Numbered from the stretch's first letter, positions 22,133 to 35,023 are shown. The stretch is DNA of 64,000 bases from Bolinopsis microptera (GCF_026151205.1 NC_087083.1:6610460-6674459), one strand, 5' to 3'. Notes: generated from the letters alone by a model not told the origin. Numbers and translations: made by a program.

Positions 22133-25121
22133 ATTTACAGGTAGCCACTTCCAAAGTTCCAATAACGATCGGATCATTTACCACAAACCATGATGAGAAT
22201 GGCTTAAAAAAGGTTGTTGGATGGGCCCCAGTGCTGCAGTGAAATGAAAATACCGCAGATATGAATGGGATCAGTACTATCATCCCTTTCTTGCTGCCAT
22301 CTCAACAAATTATTACACAAATAACAAATTATGAATTATTCAACTTTAATAAGAACTGGGTTTGTTTCTATCTCAACTGATGAGAAAGGAGAGTAAGAAC
22401 TTTATAAACTCACTAGTAGATAAATCATTTCTGGCTTTTATACTTTTCAGTAATTTCCGCTCGTTGGTTTTCCATAGTGCGGAAGAGTGGACGCGTATAT
22501 CAGCGGCTACGTGGGGCTGCATTCCTGGTCTGGACTACACTTCTAGATGTTTACTAGAACCTGTCTAGAAACTAAATCTGTCAAACAAGAGCTGGTAAAA
22601 ACAATTACGAAACTAAAACACACGTACTAATGAACGAAGAGTAGGTACTGGTCTGGCACTGCGTCAGAAGGAAGAGTAATGCGGCAGAAAGAAACGCTCC
22701 ACGGAGTTGCCAGTTCAAGTTCTAGTTAATAGTAAGTTGAGACTTTAATGGGACATTGTTTGTTGTTTTAGTATGTCTTAAGCTAATTACAACACTACAA
22801 ATCTATTACCTTCATTGAGAATTTGAGGACGTTACACAAGGAATTGATTTAATGCGAATTTTGTCTCATATACACTACACTTTTCATTCGTACTTTTAGT
22901 TTACATAACATCATGTGAAAAAGAGAAATATACCTCAAGATTAAGGAACAGTGACAACTGTAAGTGTAATGAACGAGCTAATATTTAAGCACTGTAATGT
23001 ACGAACTATTAAACAATAAGTTCAGTGAGTAAAGTATTCTCATTCCGCGGTTTTGCAGAGGTATCAGACAATTTGTCATTACAGTCTTTCCTATCTTGAC
23101 CACAAATTTAATCCCATTAATTTTTGATATGAAAACAAGATTCTACTCACTATTTACTTCAACACAGCTTGCCCTGCGATTATTCGCTTCAACGCAGCTT
23201 GCCCTGCGATTACCGTTCCAGAGATGATAACTCCCCATGATTTCTTCAATTGGACAAAAACAATAGCAGAAGTTAAAACAGCCAGGTACGAGAAATTAGC
23301 GGCACAGTAAAGAAATAAAGAAGTAGAAAACAAGATGAGAGAGTGCAGTTACCACTAGTTACCACCAGGAGAAGGGGAGTTGGTAGTGGTCTAATTCGAT
23401 CAGGGATCGTCAGTTGGAACTGTGAAATTAAATTATACCTGTTGATGGCCAATTGGGGTCCTGGGACAAGCAGACAGCTGACACCTCACAGCAGCTTTAC
23501 AATTCCCACGCCTCTCCATTTTGGTGGGATTGTAATTTAGTCTAATGTAATTACTGATGTTGGAGAGTTGCAGGAGGGGTGCCAGTGCAGTAAACACAGG
23601 TATAATATGTATACAGTACTTTTACAGTACGTTAAGTGGTGGGGATTACATAATGTCCTTCTCATATTCTGGACATATTTCAAAATGTACAAACTTCGGT
23701 GTTTTTTATTACTCTTCGTCCAAGTTAAGGACAAAATTATTGAAAAGAGCTGGTTATACAAATATCATACTTACAGACTGACAGGTAGACATGCGAGTAG
23801 ACAGACTAAGAGCTTAAGAGACAGGCTACCAGACAGATAACAAGATGGGAACTAGAAAACGGCACCAAGAGAGGTGGCCTCAATTCTTTATATTTTATAA
23901 AAACTCTTGTAGGGGCGGGATTTTAATATTGGAAGCAATGTTAATACAATAAAGTAAGTTGTACTAAACTAATGAGTTTCAAGTACACCGGGGGAGAAGT
24001 TCGGTGTTCACCCCATTACTCATTAGCTAGCCCTGATCTAGCCCCTTCTGTGTAGACATGACACACCGGGACACGTCGGGACACATCGGGACACGTACTT
24101 TACAATATCTCGTGTAATCGTGTCTAGTAGCTTAGTAGACTCAGTGGAGAAGTACAGGTTGAGAACTGTACTCCTCAACACTCATCTTCTCCTCCGATCA
24201 CAGCTTTTAGCAACTTGGGCAGCTATAACAGCTGCTTTGTCCCCATCCCACGTATTTACACAAACAATTATTCAACTTTTGATGATGATGCGCCGCAGTA
24301 CTTTTGAATTCTCGCTCCACAATAACAAAAGAATCAGGGCTAATATAGTGGTAAATTGATTATTACAGGAAATGACAGTTGATCCTGCAACCAGTTGTTA
24401 CCAATTAGGATGTAAGTGTGAGGGGCAGTAAGTATTCAATACTAACAATAGCAGTCCCGACTCCCGACACTTGTAACATTACATGACAAGTGTAAATATT
24501 ATCAAGTTCACTGTATAAACACCCCATCCATTATATAGGACGCTAGAGCGGCCGCTCACCAAACATTTCAGCTTGATCTCAACTTCTAAATTTTGCTGCA
24601 AGGTAAATATACATTGCATAACAAAACTCAGCTTATACATCTAACGACACAGAGTTTACAGTCGGTTGAAATATTTATCTTGACAAACATAATTATGTTT
24701 GAAAATAGCTGACCATGCGTAATGAGTAACACATCAATCTTATTTGTTATTGGCGAATGATATGTAGACATTGTTAACATATCTATACTATTACTATAGG
24801 ATTTCTTAGAACAGTTTAACAAATTTTGCAACGAAATCAACCAGAAAACCCACACAAACATAAACTTATTTAGCAATGGACAAATCATTCAGACATATAA
24901 TATAATGATTTGTCGCACGTGCAGTTACGATATACGCGCACAAGCACGTGCAGTTACGATATACGCTCACAATCACGTTCACACTAACACGCCTATTTAG
25001 GGATGCACACACGACTCAGTATCTCACCAGTAGTCGGAGTTAAAGATTCATCCTCACTCTCCTCTGTAATGTAACCTGACCTTCTGCTGTGACGCGACAA
25101 TACTCTGTCCGCTAGATAGGA
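22133..25121. other. AT-rich stretch without a supported gene
   Basis: Several short open frames (for example 22362-22568, 23343-23540, 24120-24359) have no recognisable similarity or splice context, and I leave them uncalled. A 30-bp direct duplication around CAGCTTGCCCTGCGATTA lies at 23158-23214, and a 29-bp one around CACGTGCAGTTACGATATAC at 24916-24964. Confidence 0.45.
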
Positions 25122-25295
25122 GGTCTTTATTTTAATACTTTATTTTAATACTTTATTTTAATACTTTAATTTAATACTTTAATTTAATACTTTATATTTA
25201 TATATGAGGTTACCACTCTTTATTTTAATACTTTATTTTAATACTTTAATTTAATACCTTAATTTAATATTTTACTTTAATACTTTATATCACTT
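25122..25295. repeat. Degenerate 10-11-bp AT repeat
   Basis: Repeated TTTAATACTT / ATTTTAATAC with an interruption at about 25200-25218. Confidence 0.85.
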
Positions 25296-25369
25296 ATAAT
25301 AAGACAACATAACACTTTATATTTAATTAATTAATCAACTTATCTTAACTAATAGAAATCGGGTACAAA

Positions 25370-25413
25370 CGCGTCAGCCACGCGTCAGCCACGCGTCAGC
25401 CACGCGTCAGCCA
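25370..25413. repeat. 11-bp tandem repeat, 4 copies
   Basis: ACGCGTCAGCC is repeated four times, perfectly. Confidence 0.95.
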
Positions 25414-26046
25414 CATATGCGCCAAATTAAAAATGTTTGGGACTTATCAATAATTTCAAAGAATCTTTACCAGTGGTTATGATATACAAATTCTTTGAAA
25501 ATTACTGATATGTGGTTAATGGTTATTAACCACCGAAAGAACAAGACCGCTAATAATTGTTTTCCTTTCGAATTTTTTAATTAAAAAACTTGGTTAAAAA
25601 AAGAAGCGTTTCACAATGTTTTAATATAGCAACGATAAGAAAGGCGAACATCACTGAACGATACACATACAACTACAAGAACGTTTTACAACAAAATCAT
25701 TAACTATATTGCAAACGTAGAATAAAAGATGTACACATAAGCTTAAACGAATAATGTTTAAGTGATTACTTTCGTACTAAGTAACAAAATATAAAAATAG
25801 CCTCTTTAAAGTCCTCCTCTTTAAAGTCCTCTACAAAGTACAGCAAAATTAGAGGTTGTAACACGTGGACAGGTGTAACACGTGGGCAGGTGAACAAAGT
25901 CACGCAGTTAATTTACTGAATTTACTGATTTTACTGAGCAGTGCAGGCAGACACAGAGCAGTATCTAACTAGACCATAACATTTTATGATATCAGACCAC
26001 AAGAATAAAAACGAATTTAAAACATCTTCTTTAAACAAATTATATA
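25414..26046. other. Stretch without a supported gene
   Basis: AT-rich sequence with small direct repeats (CCTCTTTAAAGT near 25801, GTAACACGTG near 25859); nothing else is visible. Confidence 0.5.
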
Positions 26047-26215
26047 CAGGAAAACCCAGATTTACCGCAGAGTTTGGGGGGAAAGGTAACATCCCCGGTA
26101 AATTGGGTTTCGGGGTAAACCGGGGTTTATTTGTTTACAAAATGCATGTTAAGCCCTATTTGGGGAAAGAAAATGGTTGCAGTAAATCGGGGCGCTGTAA
26201 ATCGGGGTTTAACTG
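26047..26215. mobile_element. Pogo/Tigger-like MITE, 169 bp
   Basis: The left end CAGGAAAACCCAGATTTAC and the right end (reverse complement CAGTTAAACCCCGATTTAC) match at 18 of 22 positions. TA flanks both sides (26045-26046 and 26216-26217). TA target duplications and C-A-G termini are typical of pogo/Tigger-type mariner relatives. The interior repeats the TAAATCGGGG and GGTAAACCGGGG motifs. An open frame that runs across it is therefore not evidence of a gene. Confidence 0.65.
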
Positions 26216-26881
26216 TATCAAGAAAAAAAAAACTAGAGTTTTTGAACTTTGGAGGCCTCTCCTGCCCAATTTGTACGAATTCTTTCTCAACTCATCGACA
26301 CTTCCTCAATTGGTAGCAATATTTTACACCTTTAAAAGGGCACATTTTTTATTTTAAATTACGCAGCGAGAAGCCACGATAATTCTTGTTTTAAACAAGC
26401 TTTCTGAGAACCCGCATAAGTCAGAACGTCAGTAATTTTAATATTTAATATTTATTCAAAGATCTTCGCGGTAATTTGTTTTTTATACAGATATTATGTT
26501 TAGATATTCAGAATTGTAAATGTAAAATTAATTAATTAATTAAGTAAATTATCAATTGATATTAATTTGCAACCTAAAGTTTTGATTTAAAACATTTAGC
26601 ATATATTCGTTTTAATCGAATCCATAATTTCGTTCCTGACCCATCATGATTGCTTTATTTGCAGTAAAACTAATTTTCTAACCAAAAATGACAGATTCGA
26701 ACAGTAAATTACAACGTGTACCGCGTCTTCTGTGGAATAATTACTTTATCGGATATTATTTAGTCGGAAAAAATATTGGAAAGATAAAATGTTTAGTTGG
26801 GCGAAAATTGTTAAAGATCGGCCGTTGTTTTTTCTTCAATATTGTTGATACAAGAGCAAACATGAAAAAATTACGATCGAT
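26216..26881. other. Stretch without a supported gene
   Basis: AT-rich sequence. A 67-codon frame at 26688-26891 has no recognisable similarity. Confidence 0.5.
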
Positions 26882-27254
26882 CTCGCTTTAAAGCCGATCT
26901 CGCTTTAAAGCCGAACACGCTTTATAGCCGATGATGCTTTACATTAGCCGATCATGCTTTGAAGCCGATCATGCTTTGAAGCCGATCATGCTTTGAAGCC
27001 GATCACGCTTTAAAGCCGATCACGCTTTATAGCCGATCATGCTTTAAAGCCGATCATGCTTTAAAGCCGATCACGCTTCGAAGCCGAACACACTTTATAG
27101 CCGATCACGCTTTATAGCGGATCACGCTTTATAACGGATCATGCTTTAAAGCCGATCTCTCTTTAAAGCCGATCACACTTTATAGCCGATCACACTTTAT
27201 AGCCGATCACGCTATAAAGCCGATCACGCTTTAAAGCCGATCACGCTTTAAAGG
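26882..27254. repeat. 17-bp minisatellite array, about 22 copies
   Basis: The consensus is AGCCGATCACGCTTTAA, with ATCATGC/ATCACGC, CTTTATAG/CTTTAAAG and CTTTGAAG variants. Confidence 0.95.
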
Positions 27255-28007
27255 TAGTTAATATCTCATTCCCAATTTTCACTATGTTGATAGCTCACAG
27301 TACGGCCCGAGATTCTGTTACTGACTGCCCAAGCTACTAATCAAGTACTCCTAAAACATGGTATTGATATATATAATACAGCTGACACTACTACTACTCT
27401 ACTAATAATACTACTAGTACTACTGATCAACAATCTGACTACTAGCGGTCAGTAACAGCAAAACACTTGCTCCTTCACAAACACAACCACTGCTGGAAAT
27501 AAGGGCTCCAGGGAGAGAGGAAGCACCGTTTTTGCTTTTCGATAATTACGTTACTCTCCTAATTATTATATTACTTCTACAAATTAATAATTAATTAATG
27601 ACTAATTCTTATGTGGTTCAGAACTCACGTTAATTAAAATAGGCCAGTAATTTACAGGTTTCTTCTTCTAACTCAGTAACTCGGTGGTGCAGAGGAAATA
27701 TACTGTATTCTAACACAAAGGAAATACTGAATTACAAATATAATGTAATATGCTTAAAGTTAGATCAGTGAAATATCCTGCTGTAAATTAGTAATTACCT
27801 CATCCATTTGAGTATTATGTGCTCATAATTTGTTTGTAAATAAGCTGGAAGCTGATTGGAGGAAGTGGTATCACCTTCTAATATGCTCGCTAAAAATGCA
27901 TTGGTATAAGAGGGATAATATTCAATTAATGACTAATTAATTAGTCGAGTGGGGCCAGCATGGCGTAACAAAGGGCAACTGTCGAGTGGGACGCATTATT
28001 ACCCCTC
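27255..28007. other. Stretch without a supported gene
   Basis: AT-rich sequence with a patch of CTACTACTA/ACTAGTACT simple sequence at about 27389-27440. No gene is visible. Confidence 0.5.
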
Positions 28008-28130
28008 TAAATATCTGAGTGTAGTGACCCCCTCTAAATATCTGAGTGTAGTGACCCCCTCTAAATATCTGAGTGTAGTGACCCCCCCCTCTAAATATCT
28101 GAGTGTAGTGACCCCCCCCCCCTCTGAACT
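28008..28130. repeat. 27-30-bp tandem array, 4 copies
   Basis: The unit is CTCTAAATATCTGAGTGTAG followed by TGACC and a C-run that lengthens progressively from left to right. Confidence 0.9.
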
Positions 28131-29789
28131 AATCTTTTAGAGGCAGCAGGGAAGAGCATGCATGTTCACAGTCCCCCCCCCACTGTTCACAGTATATTGG
28201 CTCCAAGACAAAACAAGTGAGTACTAATACTCGGAACTAAGTCCCTTTAATAACAACTAATTACAGCTTTAAAACCGAACAAGGATACTGCGTTTTTAGA
28301 AGCGAAACTTCGAGAAGTAATAAAGTAAGCTCAAAAAGCGTTTATCCTTTACCATTTATCATTTAACAATTATATTTTAGCATTTATCATATTACCATTT
28401 AATTATACACATTTCTACCGTCCTATCTATCCCCAATGAGGATTAATGGATTATGACGCATACAAAACCAGGCAAAAACCGACTTTTCTTATTATCATGA
28501 CTCATAATTGACGGCAGCAATATGACCTTAAGAAGAATGTCCTCTTTTTGGGGGAATGTTAGAAATCCTACATCAAAAGAGCCTACTTCATTATTTACAA
28601 TTAACATTATCGTAATTTTATAACACTAATTGTTTTGACGGGATCCCATTCGTTTTCTTAAACAGAAAGTTAAAATTCAACTCAGTTAGGTACCGTGTTA
28701 AAATGTCACTTTGTGACCGGTAGACATTTAATAGCTTACTTTGAAAAAATACAATAATATAGTTGTAGTGCACTTAATACGGAACGTTCACTAAAAATTG
28801 TCTGTACATGCGCTCACAACAAAATGACTGGAACGTGCGTTCAATACGTCAAAATTCACCGTTAACTACAACTAAGCGGTAGACATTTAATAGCTTACTT
28901 TGAAAAAATACATCCCATATCAGACACAGTAGTAACAGCAGTTCAGAAAGTTAAAGATATTAAATAACACAAAGTGTACTAACTGGATACAGAAGAATGT
29001 CTTCTTTGCCAGTTATTGTTGTCCAATTCAGCGAGTGAAGGTCGGGATATTGTTGAGACACGCCGGTTCCGAGCAGCTGAGTATACCGCTGCATTCATTT
29101 CACCTTGTTACTATGGTAACCTGCGCTCACGTGCGCTACAGCAATATCTCACGCATTCTTGGGTTTAAGACATCGTCAAACTGCGCCTAAAACATTTTCC
29201 GTGTTAACCGATAATGCGTCGAAATTTGAAACGGAATGCATTAATTTAAATCTGTGATGTAATTGTATGTGAACAAAACGGGTTGTACAAATCAACACGC
29301 AATATCTTGAAATCAAAAATAGAAAACAAGGATACAAATGGACGCAAATGTAATCCAATTTAATCTATGAAAAACGCGCCAATTAATGAGCTACTATTTA
29401 ACGACCTGAAATGGAAAATATTTACAATTTAGATGTGATTAGTATTTAAGTATTTAGTGATTGGATTACACTAAGAAGCAACTGTTGGAGACGAGTTATA
29501 ACATTAGAATATTGTGCTGCTAAGCAATCTTTAGTCTGACTACTGTATTAAGTATAACACAGCCCCGTTACTGGCTCATCAGATAAAATATCATGCTAGT
29601 GATAACTGCGTATTATTTGAGCAAAAAGCAATATCAGGTTGTATACTAAAGAAATATGGCCGCCCCACCGCATACTGAGCGAGATTAATTAATCAGCCTT
29701 GATAAAGCTCATTTGTTAATATGCATCAATAATCTAATAACTTAATAAGACTGATCATTGCGGTGATGGGAAGTCTTTGTCTCAGAGGA
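28131..29789. other. Stretch without a supported gene
   Basis: No exon is recognised. It contains a pair of 36-bp direct repeats (separate entry). GTTACTATGGTAACC, a near match to the RFX X-box, occurs at about 29107. Confidence 0.45.
28718..28912. repeat. 36-bp direct repeats flanking a 123-bp segment with inverted ends
   Basis: The repeat beginning CGGTAGACATTTAATAGC occurs at 28718-28753 and 28877-28912. The enclosed segment begins near AGTTGTAGT and ends near ACTACAACT, which are reverse complements. This suggests a small inverted-repeat insertion associated with the duplication, but the ends are not clean. Confidence 0.6.
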
Positions 29790-30956
29790 AGAGGTGAAGG
29801 GAGCGGAGGAGGGGGGGGAGGAGGAGGAGGATGAGGAGGAGAAAGAGGGAAGGAGGATGAGGAGGAGGGGGGAGGGGGAGGAGGAGGAGAAAGAGGGGAG
29901 GAGGATGAGGAGGAGGGGGGAGGGGGAGGAGGAGGTGGAGAAAGAGGGAGAGGAGGAGGGGAAAGAGGGGAGACAGAGGAGGAGGATGAGAAAGAGGAGG
30001 AGAAAGAGGGGAGGGGGAGGATGAGAAAGAGGAGGAGAAAGAGGGGGATGAGGAGGAGAAAGAGGAGGAGAAAGAGGGGAATGAGGAGAAAGAGGAGGAG
30101 GGGGAGGAGGAGGAGGAGGGAAGGAGAAGAATGAGGAGAATGAGGAGGATAAAGAGGGGGAAAGATTGATGAGGAGAAAAGGAGGAGGAGAAAGATGGGA
30201 AGGAGGAGGAGAGGGGAGGAGGATAAATGGGGGAGGAGGAGGAGAAAGAGGGAGAGGAGGAGGAGTAGAAAAAGGGGAGACAGAGGAGGAGGATGAGAAA
30301 GAGAAGGAGAAAGAGAGGAGGGGGAGGATGAGAAAGAGGAGGAGAAAGAGGAGGAGGAGAAGGGGGAGAAGGAGGGGAAAAGAATGATGAGGAGAAAAGA
30401 GAGGAGGAGGAGAAAGAGGAGGAGGAGGAGGAGAAAGAGGGGAGGATGAGGGGGAGGAGGAGGTGGAGAAAAAGGGGGAAAAGAAGGAGGAGGAGAATGA
30501 GGAGGATAAAGAGGGGAGGAGGAGGAGAAGAGGGGGAGAAGGAGGAGGAGAATGAGGAGGAGGAGGAGGAAGAAATGGAGGAGGAGAAAGAGGGGAAGGA
30601 GGAGAAAGAGGGGGAAAAGAATGATGAGAAGAAAGGGGAGGAGGAGGAGAAGGAGGAGAAGGAGGAGGAAAAGAATGATGAGGAGAAAAGGGAGGAGGAG
30701 GAGAAAGAGGGGGAGGAGGAGGGGGAGGAGGAGGAAGAGGAGAAAGAGGGGGAGGATGAGGGGGAGGAGAAGGAGGAGGAGAAAAAGGGGGAAATGAAGG
30801 AGGAGGAGAATGAGGAGGATAAAGAGGGGGAGGAGGAGGAGGAGAAGAGGGGGAGAAGGAGGAGGAGAATGAGGAGGAGGAGGAGGAAGAGAAGGAGGAG
30901 GAGAAAGAAGGGAAGGAGGAGAAAGAGGGGGAGGAGGAGAAAGAGGGGGAGGACTG
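29790..30956. repeat. Polypurine tract, about 1.17 kb of (GGA/GAG/AAG)n
   Basis: The plus strand is almost entirely A and G, with occasional T in GATGAGG or AATGAGG. The minus strand reads as Pro/Ser/Leu-rich and the plus strand as Glu/Arg/Gly-rich, with several frames open at once; this follows from composition, not coding. Long purine/pyrimidine mirror-type tracts can form triplex DNA. Confidence 0.95.
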
Positions 30957-31496
30957 AAGCGGGTTTGAGCTATGGTTGGGATCGGGATCAGGTTCACAGT
31001 TATTATATTGACACAGAGCTACGATAATGGTTTCTGAGACAGGTTGAGAGAAAAACAAAAGTAAAAGAAAGGGTGAAAAAAACACGTCGTACGCGATGAA
31101 GATGGTCTATTGGCCTGATCAAAAGAAAATTAGAGACGTTCGTACTGTGTGTACCAGTTACCACGACTAAGTGGGTGCGGTAATCGCGGGGCATGATGTA
31201 AACTAAACACTAGTTCTCACTGGTATCAGCTTATAAACATTATACAAATATAACGATATTTCTGGACACATGTGAACAATGTTCACAGGAGGAGTGAGCT
31301 GCCAGTGACAAGCTCAGTGTTGATCACTATTGCTTGGTGTTGATCACAATCTTCGCAATCTCACTATCTGTAGTCTAGACATGTGTTCTTAAACACACTC
31401 GGAAACGTTGCGGAAATGTTTATTGGACGGGCACTCATGGGCAGGTTTATGATGTGATTAGACAATCATCGTTTTTCCTCCACCTTCAATATCAGA
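30957..31496. other. Spacer without a supported gene
   Basis: Non-repetitive sequence between two arrays; no exon is recognised. Confidence 0.5.
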
Positions 31497-31755
31497 ACAA
31501 TGCTAAGACTAAGAGCAATATTAAGAGCAATACTAAGAGAAATAGTAAGAGCAATATTAAGAGCAATATTAAGAGCAATACCAAGAGAAATACTAAGAGC
31601 AATACTAAGAGCAATAGTAAGAGCAATATTAATAGCGATATTAAGAGCAATATTAAGAGCAATATTAAGAGCAATACCAAGAGAAATGTTAAGAGCAATA
31701 CTAAGAGCAATATTAAGAGCATTATTAATAGCAATATTAAGAGCAATACCATGAT
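31497..31755. repeat. 12-bp array on AGCAATATTAAG
   Basis: About 21 copies of AGCAATATTAAG with variants (AATACTAAG, AATACCAAG, AAATAGTAAG). Because 12 is divisible by three, frames stay open on both strands without implying a protein. Confidence 0.95.
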
Positions 31756-31914
31756 ACCGTGATCTTGACTAACACAACAATGGCTGCCTCCCCACCGTTA
31801 CTATGGTTACTGTGGTTACTATGGTAACCTACCTGCCCACTCTGTAGAATATTAATCATTCTTTTCACCAGTCTAACTTCTAAGTGAGTCATCTCAGCCA
31901 GAAGCTACAAATTC
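31756..31914. other. Spacer with X-box-like motifs
   Basis: CGTTACTATGGTTACTG and GGTTACTATGGTAACC lie at about 31797-31830; the latter fits the RFX X-box consensus closely. Confidence 0.5.
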
Positions 31915-32992
31915 TCTACACAATTGTTTTCTTTAACGCAAGAAGAATCTCACTACAAGCTCGGATTATGGATATCTACACAATTGTTTTCTTTAACGCA
32001 AGAAGAATCTCACTACAAGCTCGGATTATGGATATCTACACAATTGTTTTCTTTAACGCAAGAAGAATCTCACTACAAGCTCGGATTATGGATATCTACA
32101 CAATTGTTTTCTTTAACGCAAGAAGAATCTCACTACAAGCTCGGATTATGGATATCTACACAATTGTTTTCTTTAACGCAAGAAGAATCTCACTACAAGC
32201 TCGGATTATGGATATCTACACAATTGTTTTCTTTAACGCAAGAAGAATCTCACTACAAGCTCGGATTATGGATATCTACACAATTGTTTTCTTTAACGCA
32301 AGAAGAATCTCACTACAAGCTCGGATTATGGATATCTACACAATTGTTTTCTTTAACGCAAGAAGAATCTCACTACAAGCTCGGATTATGGATATCTACA
32401 CAATTGTTTTCTTTAACGCAAGAAGAATCTCACTACAAGCTCGGATTATGGATATCTACACAATTGTTTTCTTTAACGCAAGAAGAATCTCACTACAAGC
32501 TCGGATTATGGATATCTACACAATTGTTTTCTTTAACGCAAGAAGAATCTCACTACAAGCTCGGATTATGGATATCTACACAATTGTTTTCTTTAACGCA
32601 AGAAGAATCTCACTACAAGCTCGGATTATGGATATCTACACAATTGTTTTCTTTAACGCAAGAAGAATCTCACTACAAGCTCGGATTATGGATATCTACA
32701 CAATTGTTTTCTTTAACGCAAGAAGAATCTCACTACAAGCTCGGATTATGGATATCTACACAATTGTTTTCTTTAACGCAAGAAGAATCTCACTACAAGC
32801 TCGGATTATGGATATCTACACAATTGTTTTCTTTAACGCAAGAAGAATCTCACTACAAGCTCGGATTATGGATATCTACACAATTGTTTTCTTTAACGCA
32901 AGAAGAATCTCACTACAAGCTCGGATTATGGATATCTACACAATTGTTTTCTTTAACGCAAGAAGAATCTCACTACAAGCTCGGATTATGGA
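31915..32992. repeat. 60-bp array, 18 identical copies
   Basis: The unit begins CAATTGTTTTCTTTAACGCA and ends GGATTATGGATATCTACA. I see no base difference between copies across about 1,078 bp. Two plus-strand frames run through the whole array, giving 20-residue repeats (one contains FFNARRISLQARIMDI, the other LTQEESHYKLGLW). The first frame leaves the array and continues to a stop at 33084-33086 without any recognisable domain. Complete identity points to very recent amplification or homogenisation, or to an assembly product. A protein cannot be excluded, but nothing supports one. Confidence 0.95.
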
Positions 32993-34911
32993 TAACCATG
33001 CGTCACCACTGCAAATGACCTCTTCAGGAAGAATAAATGAAGAGAAAACGGAAAATATAAGAATAATATCACATATACAATTATAATGTGGAAGTCATGA
33101 TTTTCTTTCTGAGCCGACGACGAGAAAGAAGAAAACAATCAGTGAACCGAACGTGGGATACTAAGATGGAATAATTGGGATTCCAGGGTTGATTAGACGA
33201 GGTCTCATGATTAATTATTATAAAGTTAAATTACTGTGTTACACGGTGCAGTGCATTCGGCGGTCACACAAGCATAAAGCAGACAACGGTGGAGGGAGTA
33301 ACGGTGGCGGGAGTAACGGTGGCACAATACCGGCAATATCACCATTGTTGCATTATAACGGTTATTGCAAATTAAGGATCGTGTGTGAACAATGCTAGTA
33401 ATATAAAGTATGTGGAAGTATGGTATTACGGGTGGGAGTGGCTCAGTCTGCATAATTATATACAGCATATATAATATATATTATATACAGCATATATTAT
33501 ATACAGGAAACAGCAAAGAGGGTTAATTAGACCTGCTGGAATACAGATTACACTGTGTTATTATCTTTACAGTCCGGAGTACAACATAAAGTACACAGGA
33601 CCTATTATACTGGCTAACTGCGGGCACTAAAATAGCACCCCTTAATTTGAAGAGACTAGAAACCCGCAGTATAATTAATACATTTACAGACTAGAAACTG
33701 GTGTTACTAACAAACTGGAAACATTAAAGAGGGGGCAGCTCAACTAATCCAGAATCCTCTTCTCCACGGTAAAGTTCTAGAACTTTATTCGAAAATATGT
33801 ACCGGTACGTAAGGGCTGGGGAGGTCGGTAGAACTCCCAGAACACGCCTGATAAACAGACAATTCAGAGGCTCATTTGCCAACACTTCCCTCCTATTTAC
33901 CCGACTGACTAACCTACCCACGTACTAACTAACGCGCCCACGTGCTATCACAGTCCTTTGTGAGAGTATAAATATACTTTTATAAAGTACCCGCCCTTAT
34001 GAAAATATTTTAATTAGGGAGTTGAAATTTTGTAGATGTAGTAGTTCCGATAGTGAGTAAACACTTAAAACTTATAAACCGGTTAGCGAGGAAAATATCC
34101 GTTTTCAGTTGACTAACGAGTTTGATCAGCTCATTTAGCTATTTAGGAAGAACGATTTCTTTTGACTCCAACGAGCACAGAGTCGTTAGTTTTCATCCAC
34201 TAATCACCTGTAAGTCGTTACTGTTGTAAGAGGCATACTTAATGGCAGGAAATATTCAGGAACAGTTCACAGTGTGTGTAGTAGTAATACCTACCTCTAC
34301 GTCATGTCACAGTGTGTGCTCTAATACCTACCACTACATAGCAGTCTAATCCTATTCCACAGCAGGTAGCCAATCGTCTGGTTAATAATACATTATGTTC
34401 GTGATTCATTGGTGTTCGGAACAATTTACGGAATATGTAGTAGTTGTACAGCAATACTAAGATAATGGGACAACTGCGGACCCTCTACCGGCCAAACCTT
34501 GTAAAAAAAGCCGCAGTCAAGGTTCGGTGAACACTGAACGGTAGTAAGAAGATGACGATCAGACCTCGTTAAATTTACGGAACCATTTAGAAAACCATGC
34601 TGCATTACAATAGTCTACTGGAGAGTAAGTCGGACGAACACTATGTGACGTAGTAGAAACAACAGAACAGGACACAACTGATGCCTGATGAGCTACCTCC
34701 GTGAACAACAGAACACGACTCCCGCAATGATACGAATGAAGTGAAGCATTTTTATCCCGCTTATATCAACAATTCAAATGAAAATAAAGATTGCCGTTGT
34801 CAAAGCGGCTGCATATGAATATGCTCCAAAAACTAGATATTAAATTAATGAATATGATAGTAAAGAAAAGGAAAATCAAAGTAATTTAAATTAAAAGCTA
34901 TATAATATATA
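32993..34911. other. Stretch without a supported gene
   Basis: A minus-strand frame at 33724-33921 (ending ELYRGEEDSGLVELPPL) has protein-like composition, but I recognise no family and see no clean splice site. A TATATA palindromic patch lies at 33461-33505. Confidence 0.4.
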
Positions 34912-35023
34912 TGACCCTGGTCATTAGGAAAGTTCGCACGAGATGGACCACGTTTTTCCCAATTTAGCTTTAGAAGATTGTCACAGGAAGAACTTTTAGG
35001 GGTGTTTCTAATGACCAGGGTCA
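34912..35023. mobile_element. MITE with TGACCCTGGTCATTAG ends, 112 bp
   Basis: The first 16 bases, TGACCCTGGTCATTAG, are exactly reverse complemented at the right end. TA flanks both sides (34910-34911 and 35024-35025), as in Tc1/mariner-type insertions. The TGACC-CT-GGTCA core is itself a near palindrome. One end of a related copy is at 47687-47717. Confidence 0.8.

Noticed and set aside
25986-26357. 123-codon frame
   Set aside because: Most of it lies across an inverted-repeat element with TA flanks.
29726-31085. Long minus-strand proline/serine/leucine-rich frames (over 400 codons) and plus-strand glutamate/arginine-rich frames
   Set aside because: They follow from the polypurine tract; several frames are open at once on both strands and none has a domain or codon-like structure.
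31915-32992. CRISPR-like array
   Set aside because: Copies are contiguous, with no unique spacers, and the DNA is clearly eukaryotic.
31884-33086. 400-codon frame of 20-residue repeats as a gene
   Set aside because: A 60-bp stop-free unit keeps two frames open equally, and there is no recognisable domain, signal or splice context. Kept only as an observation.
33724-33921. Minus-strand frame ending ELYRGEEDSGLVELPPL as an exon
   Set aside because: Protein-like composition but no recognised family and no convincing splice sites; too little to call.
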